Positions 15,802 to 25,269 are shown, counted from the stretch's first letter. The stretch is DNA of 64,000 nt from Leadbetterella sp964489955 (GCA_964489955.1 CAZBAV010000013.1:1-64000); one strand, 5' to 3'. The notes: generated by a model from the sequence alone, not told the origin. Program-made: numbers and translations.

Positions 15802-16227
15802 TTATGCTGGGTCTACAATCAGCTTAATTCCATCTATCTTTTTTATCCTTACTCTGGCGTCCTTCTCTATACTATGGTCCGCATCCGTATATGCTATCCA
15901 GTCTGCACCACGATAAAAAACCTTCCCTTCCCCATGTGCAGGTATAGAATGCGACACCTTGGCAAAATCATCTACTATTTCCTTAAACTCTTTGGTATTC
16001 TTGTTGAATACCTCCAAAAGTTTCCTACGGAAAATCAGCAAACTTCCCATGGACGCCACACCGAAAATTAATAGTTGAGCCGTAAGATCATCTGCTAAGC
16101 CCATGTATATAAATAAAGCCGTTACCAGTGCCCCTATTCCAAAAAATATAGAGTAAAAAGATACAGAGAGTATTTCGGCCACCAGGAGTAATACTCCTAT
16201 CACTATCCACAATGTTATTGGTTCCAT
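15802..16227 (-). CDS. NfeD-like membrane protein
   Basis: A 141-residue protein started at ATG 16227 (MEPITLW); the TTG two codons upstream is less likely. N-terminal membrane segments (LWIVIGVLLLVAEILSVSF; FFGIGALVTALFIYMGL; LIFGVASMGSLLIF) are followed by a C-terminal OB-fold of about 60 residues (GEGKVFYRGADWIAY ... DARVRIKKIDGIKLIVDP). This is the short NfeD form without a ClpP-like protease domain. It lies 8 bp downstream of an SPFH/stomatin gene. NfeD proteins are commonly encoded beside SPFH proteins and are thought to partner them in membrane-protein quality control or microdomain organisation. Confidence 0.88.
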   Translation of the reverse strand: MEPITLWIVIGVLLLVAEILSVSFYSIFFGIGALVTALFIYMGLADDLTAQLLIFGVASMGSLLIFRRKLLEVFNKNTKEFKEIVDDFAKVSHSIPAHGEGKVFYRGADWIAYTDADHSIEKDARVRIKKIDGIKLIVDPA

Positions 16228-16235
16228 ATTCAATT

Positions 16236-17144
16236 TTATTTTTTAGTTTCTTTAATCACATTCATTGCCGTGGCTATTACACCAGACATATCAGCGAGGT
16301 TAGACGGTATAATCATCGTATTATTAGTCTTGGCGAGTTTACCAAACTGCTCAATATAGTCTCCCGCAACTTTCAATTGTACTGCTTCTTGACCTCCTTT
16401 AGCCTGAATGGCTTCAGCAACCAATCTGATAGACTCTGCCGTTGCCTCCGCTACTGACCTGATGGCCGAAGCCTCACCTTCCGCTTGGTTTATTTGCTGT
16501 AATTTCTGAGCTTCAGATTCGAGTACTAAACGAGCTTTCTCTCCTTCTGCCACGTTTATAGCAAACTGTTTTTTACCTTCCGACTCCAAAATCACAGAAC
16601 GTCTTTCGCGTTCAGCTTGCATCTGCTTCTCCATGGCTTGTAGTACGTTAGTAGGAGGAGTGATATTTTTGATTTCGTATCTAAGTACTTTTACACCCCA
16701 ACCAATGGCAGCCTCATCAATAGCTGCTACTACAGCCTGGTTTATTACCATACGCTCTACAAAGGTCTTATCTAACTCTATCTTACCAATCTCTGACCTC
16801 ATTGTAGTTTGAGCTAATTGGGTTACCGCAAAAACGTAGTCATTTATACCATACGATGCTTGTTTCGGGTCTATAACCTGTAAAAATATAACTCCATCTA
16901 CTCTTACTTGCACGTTATCCTTAGTGATACATATCTGTTCCTGGATATCGTATGCTTTTTCTTTTAAGCTGTGCTTATACGCCACACGGTCGAAAAACGG
17001 AACAAGAAAATTAATACCAGGTTCCATTACTCCATTATACTTCCCTAGGCGTTCTGCCACGTAGGCACTTTGCTGTGGCACTACTTTTACGCCCATCATA
17101 ATGATTACTAATACTAAGAAAACGATTGCTACAGTTGCTATCAT
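16236..17144 (-). CDS. SPFH/band-7 protein, paraslipin (QmcA/stomatin-like)
   Basis: A 302-residue protein with one N-terminal membrane anchor (IATVAIVFLVLVIIMMGVKV), then the band-7 domain (VPQQSAYVAERLGKYNGV at residues 23-40 is the characteristic start), then a long Glu/Ala/Arg coiled region (MQAERERRSVILESEGKKQ, AEGEKARLVLESEAQ) about residues 175-255. Length and order match paraslipins such as E. coli QmcA. These proteins form large oligomeric cages at the inner membrane and associate with proteases. It is followed after 8 bp by the NfeD gene and preceded by a -7 box at 17185-17192. Confidence 0.92.
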   Translation of the reverse strand: MIATVAIVFLVLVIIMMGVKVVPQQSAYVAERLGKYNGVMEPGINFLVPFFDRVAYKHSLKEKAYDIQEQICITKDNVQVRVDGVIFLQVIDPKQASYGINDYVFAVTQLAQTTMRSEIGKIELDKTFVERMVINQAVVAAIDEAAIGWGVKVLRYEIKNITPPTNVLQAMEKQMQAERERRSVILESEGKKQFAINVAEGEKARLVLESEAQKLQQINQAEGEASAIRSVAEATAESIRLVAEAIQAKGGQEAVQLKVAGDYIEQFGKLAKTNNTMIIPSNLADMSGVIATAMNVIKETKK

Positions 17145-17184
17145 ATTTATGGTTATGTTTAAGTGTTACTGAATGATTACTTAA

Positions 17185-17192
17185 CAAAAATA
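17185..17192 (-). promoter_or_regulatory. -7 box of the SPFH-NfeD unit
   Basis: Minus-strand TATTTTTG, 40 nt upstream of the SPFH start codon. Confidence 0.5.
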
Positions 17193-17307
17193 TAGTATAA
17201 ATAAGATTCTACAAGACTTTTCTGATAAGCTACCTACTTTAGCTTAAGATTGGCAAAGTTTACTGACAAACGGTAAGAACAAACTATCCCCAGAACTGCA
17301 TTTTACT

Positions 17308-17315
17308 TATATTTG
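17308..17315 (+). promoter_or_regulatory. -7 box of aroA
   Basis: TATATTTG, 16 nt before the GTG start at 17332, giving a short leader of roughly 10 nt. Confidence 0.55.
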
Positions 17316-17331
17316 CAAAAAACAAGGATTA

Positions 17332-18543
17332 GTGAAGTCATTTTACCTCAAAAAACAGTCTGGAAGTATCTCAGAGAAGATAGCATTAGCCTCTTCTAAA
17401 AGCGAAAGTAACCGTGCATTAATTATTAATGCCCTTACAGATTTTAAAGGAGAACTCCAGAATCTTTCTACTGCCCGCGATACCCAAACTATGATACGCC
17501 TTCTGGAATCTGCAGATAGCCAAGCCGATGTATTGGATGCAGGCACTACCATGAGGTTTCTTACCGCCTACTTCACGGTTAGTAACAAAAAAAGGATAAT
17601 GACAGGAACTCCACGCATGTGCGAGCGGCCAATCGGTATTTTGTTTGATGCCCTGCGTACTTTAGGAGCAGATATTAATTATTTAGGTAAAGAGGGTTAT
17701 CCTCCACTAGAGCTAAAGGGATTGCCTAAACAAAATACAAACATTATAAAAATAAGGGGCGACGTAAGCAGCCAGTATATTTCTGCACTTTTAATGATAG
17801 CCCCAAAACTTGAAAATGGTTTAACGATAGAACTTGAAGGCGAAATAGGCTCTATACCCTATATAACCATGACAATCCGCCAGATGGAAGCATTTGGAGT
17901 AGAAGTAAATGCGGACTGGGTCGCCAAAACGTTACGTGTAAAACCACAAGATTATACACCTGTTAAGTACAAAATAGAATCTGATTGGTCTGGAGCTTCT
18001 TATTGGTATTCAGTAGTGGCCTTGGCAAATGACCCAGATACCGAAATCGAACTACTGGGCCTTAAAGAAAACTCTTTGCAAGGTGATAGTGCAATTGTGG
18101 AAATCATGAGTCAACTAGGTGTAAAAAGTACTTATACCGAGAATGGCGTATTATTAACCAAAATCCCGACAAGCAACAGATTGGCATATGATTTTGCCAA
18201 CTGCCCAGACCTGGTACAAACTGTAGCTGTGGTACTTTCTGCCCTTAAAATAGAAGGCGAACTCACAGGAATAGAAAGCCTTAAAATTAAAGAAACGGAT
18301 AGAGTTCTGGCTTTACAAAACGAATTAAGAAAACTGGGGACAGACTTTCTGGAAATAGAAAAAAATCATACGTATCACATTACCAACTTCAAAGGTTTTT
18401 CAGGCGTACCAACAATAGACACCTACGATGATCACCGTATGGCTATGGCTTTTGCTCCTTTGGCGTTAGAAGAGCCTGATGTAGTAGCCAAGTCTTACCC
18501 TAGCTATTGGGAAGATTTGGGCAAAATTGTGGAAATTAGATAA
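17332..18543 (+). CDS. aroA: 3-phosphoshikimate 1-carboxyvinyltransferase (EPSP synthase)
   Basis: A 403-residue enzyme that joins shikimate-3-phosphate and PEP in the shikimate pathway to aromatic amino acids. Visible signatures are SKSESNRALIINAL (about 22-35), LDAGTTMRFLTAYF (about 70-83, the site normally NAGTxxR), RGDVSSQYISALLM, IKETDRVLALQNEL (about 322) and DTYDDHRMAMAFAPLAL (about 364-380). It is shorter than the E. coli enzyme (427) as in many Bacteroidota. The start is GTG 17332, supported by the -7 box just upstream. The Asn-to-Asp change in the AGT motif (LDAGTT) may be lineage-typical. The gene appears to stand alone. Confidence 0.93.
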   Translation: MKSFYLKKQSGSISEKIALASSKSESNRALIINALTDFKGELQNLSTARDTQTMIRLLESADSQADVLDAGTTMRFLTAYFTVSNKKRIMTGTPRMCERPIGILFDALRTLGADINYLGKEGYPPLELKGLPKQNTNIIKIRGDVSSQYISALLMIAPKLENGLTIELEGEIGSIPYITMTIRQMEAFGVEVNADWVAKTLRVKPQDYTPVKYKIESDWSGASYWYSVVALANDPDTEIELLGLKENSLQGDSAIVEIMSQLGVKSTYTENGVLLTKIPTSNRLAYDFANCPDLVQTVAVVLSALKIEGELTGIESLKIKETDRVLALQNELRKLGTDFLEIEKNHTYHITNFKGFSGVPTIDTYDDHRMAMAFAPLALEEPDVVAKSYPSYWEDLGKIVEIR

Positions 18544-18651
18544 AAAAACAAGGTTTTTGTGACACCATTTCCTGTGTTGAGTCTAAACTATACACTTAAA
18601 GCCAAAAGTGGTATGGGATTTGGATAATATCCAATACAGAAGTAATTGACT

Positions 18652-19146
18652 ATGAAACTTATTGTTATCTTATTCATTAGTGTTAATGCTTTTTCCTTCG
18701 CAAAGGATTCCCTGAGTAACTTCAATTACACTATTGAGATCCCCAAAGGTTGGACTACACAAGAGGGTTGCACAGAAAAATATTGTACCTTTCTAGCTCC
18801 AATCGACACTCTAAATGGGAACGACTCCTACTTAGAAAACATAAATATTACGGTTAATGACCTACCTAGTTCCAAATATCCAATAGAAAAATATACTGAA
18901 TTCTCTATTAAATACTTACCTTCCGTGGTTAGCCAGTTTGAGTTACTAGAAAAACACCAACTCACCTCCTACTCTTCCCGAGTTACGTATAAGGGCCGGA
19001 AAAGCAAATTTAACCAAACTTGGAGGCAATACTATATAATAAAAGATAGTAAAGTCTACATAGTCACCTTTGCGGCAGAAACCTCTAAGTTTGAGCACTA
19101 CATTGCTTTTGTACAGCAAAGCTTAGATTCTTTTAGGGTTAAGTAG
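18652..19146 (+). CDS. Secreted hypothetical protein, PsbP/DUF1795-like
   Basis: A 164-residue protein from ATG 18652. Residues 1-17 form a signal peptide (KLIVILFISVNAFSFA). The mature part has a mixed beta pattern (YTIEIPKGWTTQEG; NINITVNDLPSS; YYIIKDSKVYIVTFAAE; FVQQSLDSFRVK) like PsbP/DUF1795 lipid- or ligand-binding folds, which start with a similar IPKGW-type strand. Two Cys (C-x4-C: GCTEKYC) could form a disulfide. It lies 108 bp after aroA without an obvious promoter. The family call is tentative and no function is inferred. Confidence 0.65.
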   Translation: MKLIVILFISVNAFSFAKDSLSNFNYTIEIPKGWTTQEGCTEKYCTFLAPIDTLNGNDSYLENINITVNDLPSSKYPIEKYTEFSIKYLPSVVSQFELLEKHQLTSYSSRVTYKGRKSKFNQTWRQYYIIKDSKVYIVTFAAETSKFEHYIAFVQQSLDSFRVK

Positions 19147-19208
19147 GGTAATTCTTACCTAAACCTCTAAATATTTTATGCTTTAGTAGCAAATCGAAAC
19201 TAAAAAGA

Positions 19209-19234
19209 CAAAAAAAAGCCTACCGAGGTAGGCT
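19209..19234 (-). terminator. Terminator of the DUF3667 unit
   Basis: AGCCTAC (19217-19223) pairs with GTAGGCT (19228-19234); on the minus strand the hairpin is followed by eight T, 46 bp after the DUF3667 gene stop. Confidence 0.75.
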
Positions 19235-19279
19235 GAAAAGATATAGATGTTAAGTCTTAGTAAATGAGCTAATATGGAT

Positions 19280-20071
19280 TTAAAGAGCCAAAGCTTCTTT
19301 ACCAAAAACCACTCCGATTAATACCCCAACTATCATAGAAAAAACCATCAATAGAATAAACCCTAAAATAAGCATGCCAAAAATAGCCAGTATTCTTAAA
19401 AGAATACCCTTCAGTGTTTTTTCACTATAAAAGCCCTTGTAAAACCACGCCAGTAAAACAAAGGTAAAAAGGAAAGAAGCACTTGTTACCTGCATATACA
19501 GCTGAGGGTTCCCCAAACAGAAATACAAGATGGGATAAAAAATAAAGATCGTACATAAGGTATTAAATGAGTAAAAATAAGCATTCATAACTATATGCTC
19601 CCAGTAGTTTTGTCCCCATTTTCTAAAAGCAATCTTTGTAAGCAAAGCAAAAAAAGGAATCATAGCCAGGGTCACAAAGCTCATATAGTTTGTCATAGTC
19701 TTATGAACCTTAGTTTGTATTCTTGCTACGTCGGGGCTCATGTCTTGATAAAGCGTAGACATCATTTCCGTTAAATTAAGAAACTTAAGACTAATAGCCG
19801 TTGATAACCCGCCCAACACAAAAACCAGCAAAATAGGCTTATAGTGGTTCACCCGGCTACCCTCCACAAAACTCCTCGCCATTTTTCCAGGATTTTTCAA
19901 AAGCATTTTTATGGTATGAAAGAACCCCTTATTAGTGTGGAGAAGTGTATATTGGATTTCGTCTTTTAAATAGTTCTTATCAATTCTAGAGTATTTCTTT
20001 TGTCCACACGAACCACAGAACTTGTCTGTAATTATGGTATTACAGTTCTTACAATTTTCTACCTCGGTCAT
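19280..20071 (-). CDS. DUF3667 membrane protein with N-terminal zinc ribbon
   Basis: A 263-residue protein. It opens with a four-Cys ribbon (CKNCNTIITDKFCGSCGQKK, residues 7-26). This is followed by a short amphipathic segment (LKNPGKMARSFVEGSRVNHYKPI) typical of DUF3667 and then about five membrane helices (PILLVFVLGGLSTAISL; FVTLAMIPFFALLTKIAF; LCTIFIFYPILYFCLG; FLFTFVLLAWFYKGF; MLILGFILLMVFSMIVGVLIGVVFG). Function of the family is unknown. It lies 27 bp downstream of a paralogue on the same strand and shares the NPGKxAR, MIPFFAL and MNAYFYSF motifs with it, so the pair arose by tandem duplication. Confidence 0.85.
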   Translation of the reverse strand: MTEVENCKNCNTIITDKFCGSCGQKKYSRIDKNYLKDEIQYTLLHTNKGFFHTIKMLLKNPGKMARSFVEGSRVNHYKPILLVFVLGGLSTAISLKFLNLTEMMSTLYQDMSPDVARIQTKVHKTMTNYMSFVTLAMIPFFALLTKIAFRKWGQNYWEHIVMNAYFYSFNTLCTIFIFYPILYFCLGNPQLYMQVTSASFLFTFVLLAWFYKGFYSEKTLKGILLRILAIFGMLILGFILLMVFSMIVGVLIGVVFGKEALAL

Positions 20072-20098
20072 TGCTATAGGGTTAAAAATATAAATTAA

Positions 20099-20857
20099 TT
20101 AAAGAAGGCTTAAGTCTGTTTCCTTATAATATAGGGCTAATGCCACACCCACCAAAAAGGATACAATGGTGAGGGCAACAAAAAATAAACACAACAAAAG
20201 AAACATGAAAAATACTTTCCGAATCACCATACCCCATCCCATATGCGTGTAAAAACCTTTAAGAAACCAAATAAGCAGCAAAAAAGTGAGGGGATAAGAA
20301 CAATAGGTAAGATTTATAACTTGCTGGGGATTACCTTTTAGTAAAAAGAAAAATGGATAAATAAGTAGTATGGAAACCACACAATAAAAGGAATAGAAAT
20401 AAGCGTTCATTACCATATGTTCCTTGTAAGTTTGCCTTTCTTTTCTCAAAGCAATCTTTGTGACCAGTGCAAAAAAAGGAATCATGCTTAATATTATAAA
20501 GCTATAGTACCTTGATATAAATCTGTTTATCTTCAGCTGTAATTCCACCTGCTCTGGCGAGTGTTCCCGAAAATATGACTCTAAAACTCCAGAAAGATCC
20601 AAAATCCGATAAGAAATAAAAGCAGACAGCCCCGAAAGTACAATCACCTGGGTTAAAGGAATATAGAAATTTCCCCATTCCTTATCTATAAAGTCACGGG
20701 CAGCCTTGCCAGGATTTAGCATCACGTCTTTTACATGACCAGACAAACTTATCGCATGACTACTACCCGAATTTCCCTTACTGGATAATCCACACTTAAG
20801 ACATACCCCAGCACTCACAAACGAGCCGCAAACCCTACATTTATCTTCTAATTTCAT
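20099..20857 (-). CDS. DUF3667-like membrane protein, tandem paralogue
   Basis: A 252-residue protein with a Cys ribbon (CRVCGSFVSAGVCLKCG, residues 7-23) that lacks the final CGQK form of its neighbour. It then has LNPGKAARDFIDKEWGNFYIP and about five membrane helices, including IILSMIPFFALVTKIALR and MNAYFYSFYCVVSILLIYPF. It is clearly homologous to the gene 27 bp downstream. A -7 box (minus strand TATATTTG, 20883-20876) lies 18 nt before its ATG and probably serves both genes. Role unknown. Confidence 0.83.
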   Translation of the reverse strand: MKLEDKCRVCGSFVSAGVCLKCGLSSKGNSGSSHAISLSGHVKDVMLNPGKAARDFIDKEWGNFYIPLTQVIVLSGLSAFISYRILDLSGVLESYFREHSPEQVELQLKINRFISRYYSFIILSMIPFFALVTKIALRKERQTYKEHMVMNAYFYSFYCVVSILLIYPFFFLLKGNPQQVINLTYCSYPLTFLLLIWFLKGFYTHMGWGMVIRKVFFMFLLLCLFFVALTIVSFLVGVALALYYKETDLSLL

Positions 20858-20875
20858 AGATTAAGAAAAATCTCC

Positions 20876-20883
20876 CAAATATA
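20876..20883 (-). promoter_or_regulatory. -7 box of the DUF3667 pair
   Basis: Minus-strand TATATTTG, a full TAnnTTTG match 18 nt before the start codon at 20857. Confidence 0.55.
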
Positions 20884-21187
20884 AGTACATATCAAGCACA
20901 GAAAATTAACTATTTTTATAGTTTTACTATACTTTTCAGACATTTATCTCTAAATCAACCTTATTTATATAGACTACACAAGAAAGCCTAGACATTTCAA
21001 TGCCATCACATGATTACTTTTCATTCATCCCTTCCAAAAAATTGGTTTAGTGAACTATATAAAAATTGGTTACATCTTCTTATCATACACCGATCCTTCT
21101 TTAATTAACCATCAATCATTCAAATTCTTTAGCAATCTTAATGATAATGTTACTAGACTGACAATAAAGCCAATCCGTAGCTTCGCA
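20884..21187. other. Non-coding gap
   Basis: No gene or clear structure seen in this AT-rich stretch upstream of the DUF3667 pair and downstream of murF-alr. Confidence 0.6.
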
Positions 21188-23626
21188 CTATTGATGATAA
21201 AACACCCGCTTAACTCTTTCTGAAACACCGGTAAGGACTTCGTACGGAATGGTACCACTTTCGGTTGCGAGATGTTTTATTGTAGGATTATGACCGAAAA
21301 CAATAACCGCATCGCCCTCTTCACATTGGGCTTGGGTTACATCTATCATGGTCATATCCATACACACGTTACCCACCGTAGGGCAAAGTACGCCATTTAC
21401 ATTCATTACAGCTTTGCCGTTTCCGTACCTTCTATCATAGCCATCTGCATAGCCAATGGCTACTGTAGCAATTTTTGCGTCATGGTCTAGCACTCCTTTT
21501 CTACTATAGCCTACAGTTTCTCCTACGGGTAAGGTTTTGATTTGAGAAATGGTGGTTTTCAAAGTGGCCACCGTCTGCAGTGCATCTGGTTCTAGTTGCG
21601 AAGTTTCTATTCCATACAAACCTATTCCCAGACGAACCATATCATAACGGGCTTGTGGAAAACGGACAATACCAGCTGTGTTGGCAATATGCCTGATGAT
21701 ATCGTAACCCAAGGCCTTTTTTATCTTAGTAGAAACCCTGTCATAAACTGCTATTTGGCTAAGTGAGAAATTATTGTGCTGTGCTTCATCAGCTCCAACT
21801 AGATGACTGAAAACACTGGCGACTTTTATTTTAGAATTTTGTTTCAAAACCTCTAAGAGCTCGTCAACCTCATTCTCCAAAAAGCCTAAACGGTGCATTC
21901 CTGTATCAATCTTTAAATGAATAAGCGTCTCCCTATCTTTAACCCACCTTTGTTTAGCCTGAATATAGGCCAATAGGGTACGTCTGTTAAAAATCTCCGG
22001 TTCCAGGTTGTGCTCAAAAAGAGTAGAATAGCTATCAGGATCCGCATTCATGACCATTATAGGAAGTGAAATCCCGTTTTGTCTTAAACTAATTCCTTCA
22101 TCAGGAAATGCCACAGCAAGATGATTTACCCGATGATATTGTAGCCAAGCTGCCACCTCATTGCTTCCACTTCCGTAAGCAAAAGCTTTTACCATGACCA
22201 TTATTTTAGTCTCTTTGCCTACTTTTTCACGATAGAAATTGAGATTGTGCGTGATAGCATCCAAATTGATTTCCAGCTGGGTACCATGTATCCTCTTTAC
22301 CAGGCGGTCTACGATACGTTCGAATGAAAATATTCTGGCTCCTTTTACAAGTACCAATTTCTTTTGGAAAGTCTCCAGAACTCCGCTCTGCAAAAACTCC
22401 TCTGTAGTCTTAAAAAAATGTGTTCTTTCTCCTAAATCGTTCAAGACTCTTTGGTTTTCAAAAACGTCCTCTCCTATTCCTACAAACACCTTTATTTTTT
22501 GAGGTTTCACTAACGTAGCCATTTCTGCAACCCATTCATTAACAGAAAGTCCAGACTGCAACATATCACTCAATACCAAAACTTTATCTCTGCTAGTATG
22601 GGTTTGACTCAAAAAATTCAAAGCCATTTTCAGTCCGCCTAAGTCATTGTTATAGGTATCATCTATAAGGTAGTTTCCTTCTTTGCCTTCTTTAAGCTCC
22701 AGACGCATTTCTACAGGTTTCAGAAAACGGAAACGCTCCAAAAACTGGCTATTTCCCTGTTGCAAAACCAAACCAGCGTACGCACAATGCATAGCATTTT
22801 CTATACTTGCAGGATCCGTAAAAGGCAAAAATAATTCTTGGCTGAAAGAAGCTATTCTTACCATAACACCATCTTTACCTTGCGGTTTTACATCATCTTT
22901 ACTCCACGAAACCAATTTCAACGATGGGTTAACTTCTTCTACAAAAAATTGTATTTCCTCCTCTACATCCGCATAATCCCTACAATATATCAGTGTTTGA
23001 GCTTCTTTAAATAGCTGCAGCTTTTCCCTGATTTTTTCCCGGGTATTTTTAAAGCCTTCGCTATGAGAGGTTCCAATGTTTGTAAAAATACCCAAAGTGG
23101 GCTTAACTATCTTCTCCAAAGCCTGCATCTCTCCCACCTGCGAAATCCCAGCTTCGATTATCGCCAAATCGTTTTTGGAACTCATTTCCCAAACAGAAAG
23201 AGCCACACCAATCTGCGAATTATAGCTCCTTGGGCTTTTAATAACCTCAAAATCATTGCCCAGTAGATCGCTCAGCCATTCTTTTACAATTGTTTTACCA
23301 TTGCTTCCTGTAATACCTACTACGGGGTAATTAAACTGTCGTCTCTTGGCACATGCCAATTCTTGCAAAGCAGCAATGCTATCTTCTACCAAATATGCTT
23401 TGATATCCTCTTTTTCCAGAAAGGAACTGAACTTAGGGTTTAAGGAGGCCTTTTCAACCACAAATTCCCGAATCCCGGATGAATAAAGTGGGTCAATAAA
23501 CTGGTGCCCGTCATGACGGACACCTCTAATTGCAAAAAATACGCTCCTCTCCGGATCTGACAGGAAACGACTATCGGTAAGTAAAATTTTGGAGTCAAAA
23601 GCTCCGGAGGTAAATGGGAAAAACAT
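21188..23626 (-). CDS. Bifunctional UDP-MurNAc-tripeptide:D-Ala-D-Ala ligase / alanine racemase (MurF-Alr fusion)
   Basis: An 812-residue fusion started at ATG 23626 (MFFPFTSGAF), 8 bp after the glpD stop; a TTG-initiated longer frame would overlap glpD by 73 bp. Residues 1 to about 425 are MurF: LTDSRFLSDPERSVFFAIRG for substrate binding, P-loop GITGSNGKT (about 127), NIGTSHSEGF, and DDTYNNDLGG. From about 430 to the end is the PLP-dependent racemase: KAFAYGSGSNEVAAWL with the PLP lysine, KIDTGMHRLGF, RLGIGLYG, and the C-terminal GTIPYEVLTGVSERV. The protein both makes D-alanine and adds D-Ala-D-Ala to the peptidoglycan precursor. Such fusions are common in Bacteroidota. The PLP region reads KAFAYG where KADAYG is usual. 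Confidence 0.93.
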   Translation of the reverse strand: MFFPFTSGAFDSKILLTDSRFLSDPERSVFFAIRGVRHDGHQFIDPLYSSGIREFVVEKASLNPKFSSFLEKEDIKAYLVEDSIAALQELACAKRRQFNYPVVGITGSNGKTIVKEWLSDLLGNDFEVIKSPRSYNSQIGVALSVWEMSSKNDLAIIEAGISQVGEMQALEKIVKPTLGIFTNIGTSHSEGFKNTREKIREKLQLFKEAQTLIYCRDYADVEEEIQFFVEEVNPSLKLVSWSKDDVKPQGKDGVMVRIASFSQELFLPFTDPASIENAMHCAYAGLVLQQGNSQFLERFRFLKPVEMRLELKEGKEGNYLIDDTYNNDLGGLKMALNFLSQTHTSRDKVLVLSDMLQSGLSVNEWVAEMATLVKPQKIKVFVGIGEDVFENQRVLNDLGERTHFFKTTEEFLQSGVLETFQKKLVLVKGARIFSFERIVDRLVKRIHGTQLEINLDAITHNLNFYREKVGKETKIMVMVKAFAYGSGSNEVAAWLQYHRVNHLAVAFPDEGISLRQNGISLPIMVMNADPDSYSTLFEHNLEPEIFNRRTLLAYIQAKQRWVKDRETLIHLKIDTGMHRLGFLENEVDELLEVLKQNSKIKVASVFSHLVGADEAQHNNFSLSQIAVYDRVSTKIKKALGYDIIRHIANTAGIVRFPQARYDMVRLGIGLYGIETSQLEPDALQTVATLKTTISQIKTLPVGETVGYSRKGVLDHDAKIATVAIGYADGYDRRYGNGKAVMNVNGVLCPTVGNVCMDMTMIDVTQAQCEEGDAVIVFGHNPTIKHLATESGTIPYEVLTGVSERVKRVFYHQ

Positions 23627-23634
23627 ACCCAAAT

Positions 23635-25233
23635 CTACATCGTTTGGAATTGGCTTACTAAAGCTTGGTAGTTTTTTATTTCGTCTTGAGTTCTTTCTCT
23701 GCTCCAACCTAGCTCCTCAGCCATTATTGTTGCAACTACCGGAGCAGAAACTTTGCAAGTTTCCCAATCTAGAATTTCCCAACGTATACGCCTCGCCATG
23801 AAATCACGTATGGTTTGGGCCATTTCCTGACGGCAAGCATACCGTACTTCGGCTTTTAGATAAGGTTGTGCTACATGAATTTTCTCCTCCGCACCTCCAT
23901 CTATGGCCAATATTTCGTTGGTATGGGTTCCGTAATAACTCAGAAGACGATTCCAATACAAGTCTTCCATCTGGGAATTTTGCTCCATTTCATGGTCATT
24001 CCCGTCCAACTTGTAATCATGGGTTTTACATTCGTTTTTCTGTCCGAAAACCTCATCAACTACATTCACTGCGTCTTCCGCCATTAAACGATACGTAGTC
24101 CACTTTCCACCCAAAAGACTTAATAAACCACTTTCTTCGTCAAGTTCCACCTCATGATCCCGGAGTAATGATTTTGTATTTCCAGAATCCCTTCTTTTGG
24201 CTAAAAGTAAGGGTCTAACCCCTCCAAAACCCGCTTTTATTTCTGAAATATCCGGTACATCATTAAGGTAGGGTTTTGCTGTTTCTAAAAGATATTGGGC
24301 TTCATCCTTCTCCAAGACAGGCTCAGCATTCCCATTTTTGTAAGGCGTATCAGTAGTCCCTATCATTACTTTCCAACGGAAGGGAATCACAAAAATCAAA
24401 CGTCCATCCGGTGTTTTGGGAATCAAAAGAGCTTTGTCGCCTTCAAAATACTTCTTTGGTAATATTATATGCACTCCCTTTGATGGCACTATACGAGGCT
24501 CCTCATGCGGGTTAGCCATTTGCCTCACCGCATCAGAAAAAGGCCCGGTACAGTTCACAAACACCTTACTTTTTATTTCAAAACTTTCTCCTGTAATTTG
24601 GTCGGTAACATAAGCTGTCTTTAGTTTCCCTTGACTGTCCTTACTAAAAGAAGTAATACGACAATAATTGGCCACCGCAGCACCAACTTTGGCAGCCGTT
24701 TTCACTAACGAAACTACAAAACGTGCATCATCCAGTTGCCCGTCATAATACAATACTCCGGAATGGGCTTTTGTGGTAATATTGGGACTTTCTGTAAGCA
24801 ATTCTTTCTTCCTAAGCCATCGTGCCGAAGGAAAGTGGTCTTTCAACGCAAAAAATCCGTATATCTTTAAACCAATGAAATAGTATAGACCTTCGAAAGC
24901 AGAAAAAACAGGGGTAATAATACCCAGCTTACGGGTTATGTAACTGGCATTGGAGTACAGGAACTTTCTCTCACGCAAACCATGCTTTACTTGTCGTAAC
25001 TGACCAAAATCAAAGTTCTTAACCGCCTGTTCAAGATATCGAACCCCTCCGTGTATGAGTTTGGTAGATTTGGATGAAGTCTCACCACCAAAATCGCCAC
25101 CATCCACCAAAGCCACTTTATAACCTCGTAAAACAGCATCTAAAGCCACTCCGGAGCCGCTGGCTCCTGCCCCAATTACACACACATCAAATTCTTCGGT
25201 CTTCAGCCTATTAATATTTTCTTGCCTATTCAT
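23635..25233 (-). CDS. glpD: Glycerol-3-phosphate dehydrogenase (FAD-dependent)
   Basis: A 532-residue flavoenzyme that oxidises sn-glycerol-3-phosphate to dihydroxyacetone phosphate at the inner membrane and passes electrons to quinone. The N-terminal FAD motif is intact (VIGAGASGSGVALDAVLRG, residues 20-38, then VDGGDFGGETSSKSTKLIHGG, the conserved active-site loop). KVMIGTTDTPYKNG and FGGVRPLL mark the substrate domain, and the C-terminal DAO_C domain includes RRIRWEILD and EELGWS. It is followed after 8 bp by murF-alr, suggesting joint transcription although the pathways differ. A terminator separates it from the upstream gene. Confidence 0.94.
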   Translation of the reverse strand: MNRQENINRLKTEEFDVCVIGAGASGSGVALDAVLRGYKVALVDGGDFGGETSSKSTKLIHGGVRYLEQAVKNFDFGQLRQVKHGLRERKFLYSNASYITRKLGIITPVFSAFEGLYYFIGLKIYGFFALKDHFPSARWLRKKELLTESPNITTKAHSGVLYYDGQLDDARFVVSLVKTAAKVGAAVANYCRITSFSKDSQGKLKTAYVTDQITGESFEIKSKVFVNCTGPFSDAVRQMANPHEEPRIVPSKGVHIILPKKYFEGDKALLIPKTPDGRLIFVIPFRWKVMIGTTDTPYKNGNAEPVLEKDEAQYLLETAKPYLNDVPDISEIKAGFGGVRPLLLAKRRDSGNTKSLLRDHEVELDEESGLLSLLGGKWTTYRLMAEDAVNVVDEVFGQKNECKTHDYKLDGNDHEMEQNSQMEDLYWNRLLSYYGTHTNEILAIDGGAEEKIHVAQPYLKAEVRYACRQEMAQTIRDFMARRIRWEILDWETCKVSAPVVATIMAEELGWSRERTQDEIKNYQALVSQFQTM

Positions 25234-25249
25234 TGGTGTCCAAACAAAA

Positions 25250-25269
25250 AAGGGGCTAGAAAGCCCCTT
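25250..25269 (-). terminator. Terminator between the membrane-anchored hypothetical gene and glpD
   Basis: AAGGGGCT (25250-25257), AGAA loop, AGCCCCTT (25262-25269); on the minus strand it is followed by TTTTTG. It lies only 4 bp after the stop of the gene at 25273 and 17 bp before the glpD start, so glpD is probably a separate unit. Confidence 0.8.

Noticed and set aside
23627..23707. N-terminal extension of MurF-Alr into glpD
   Set aside because: It depends on a TTG start and overlaps glpD by 73 bp; ATG 23626 fits the domain start.
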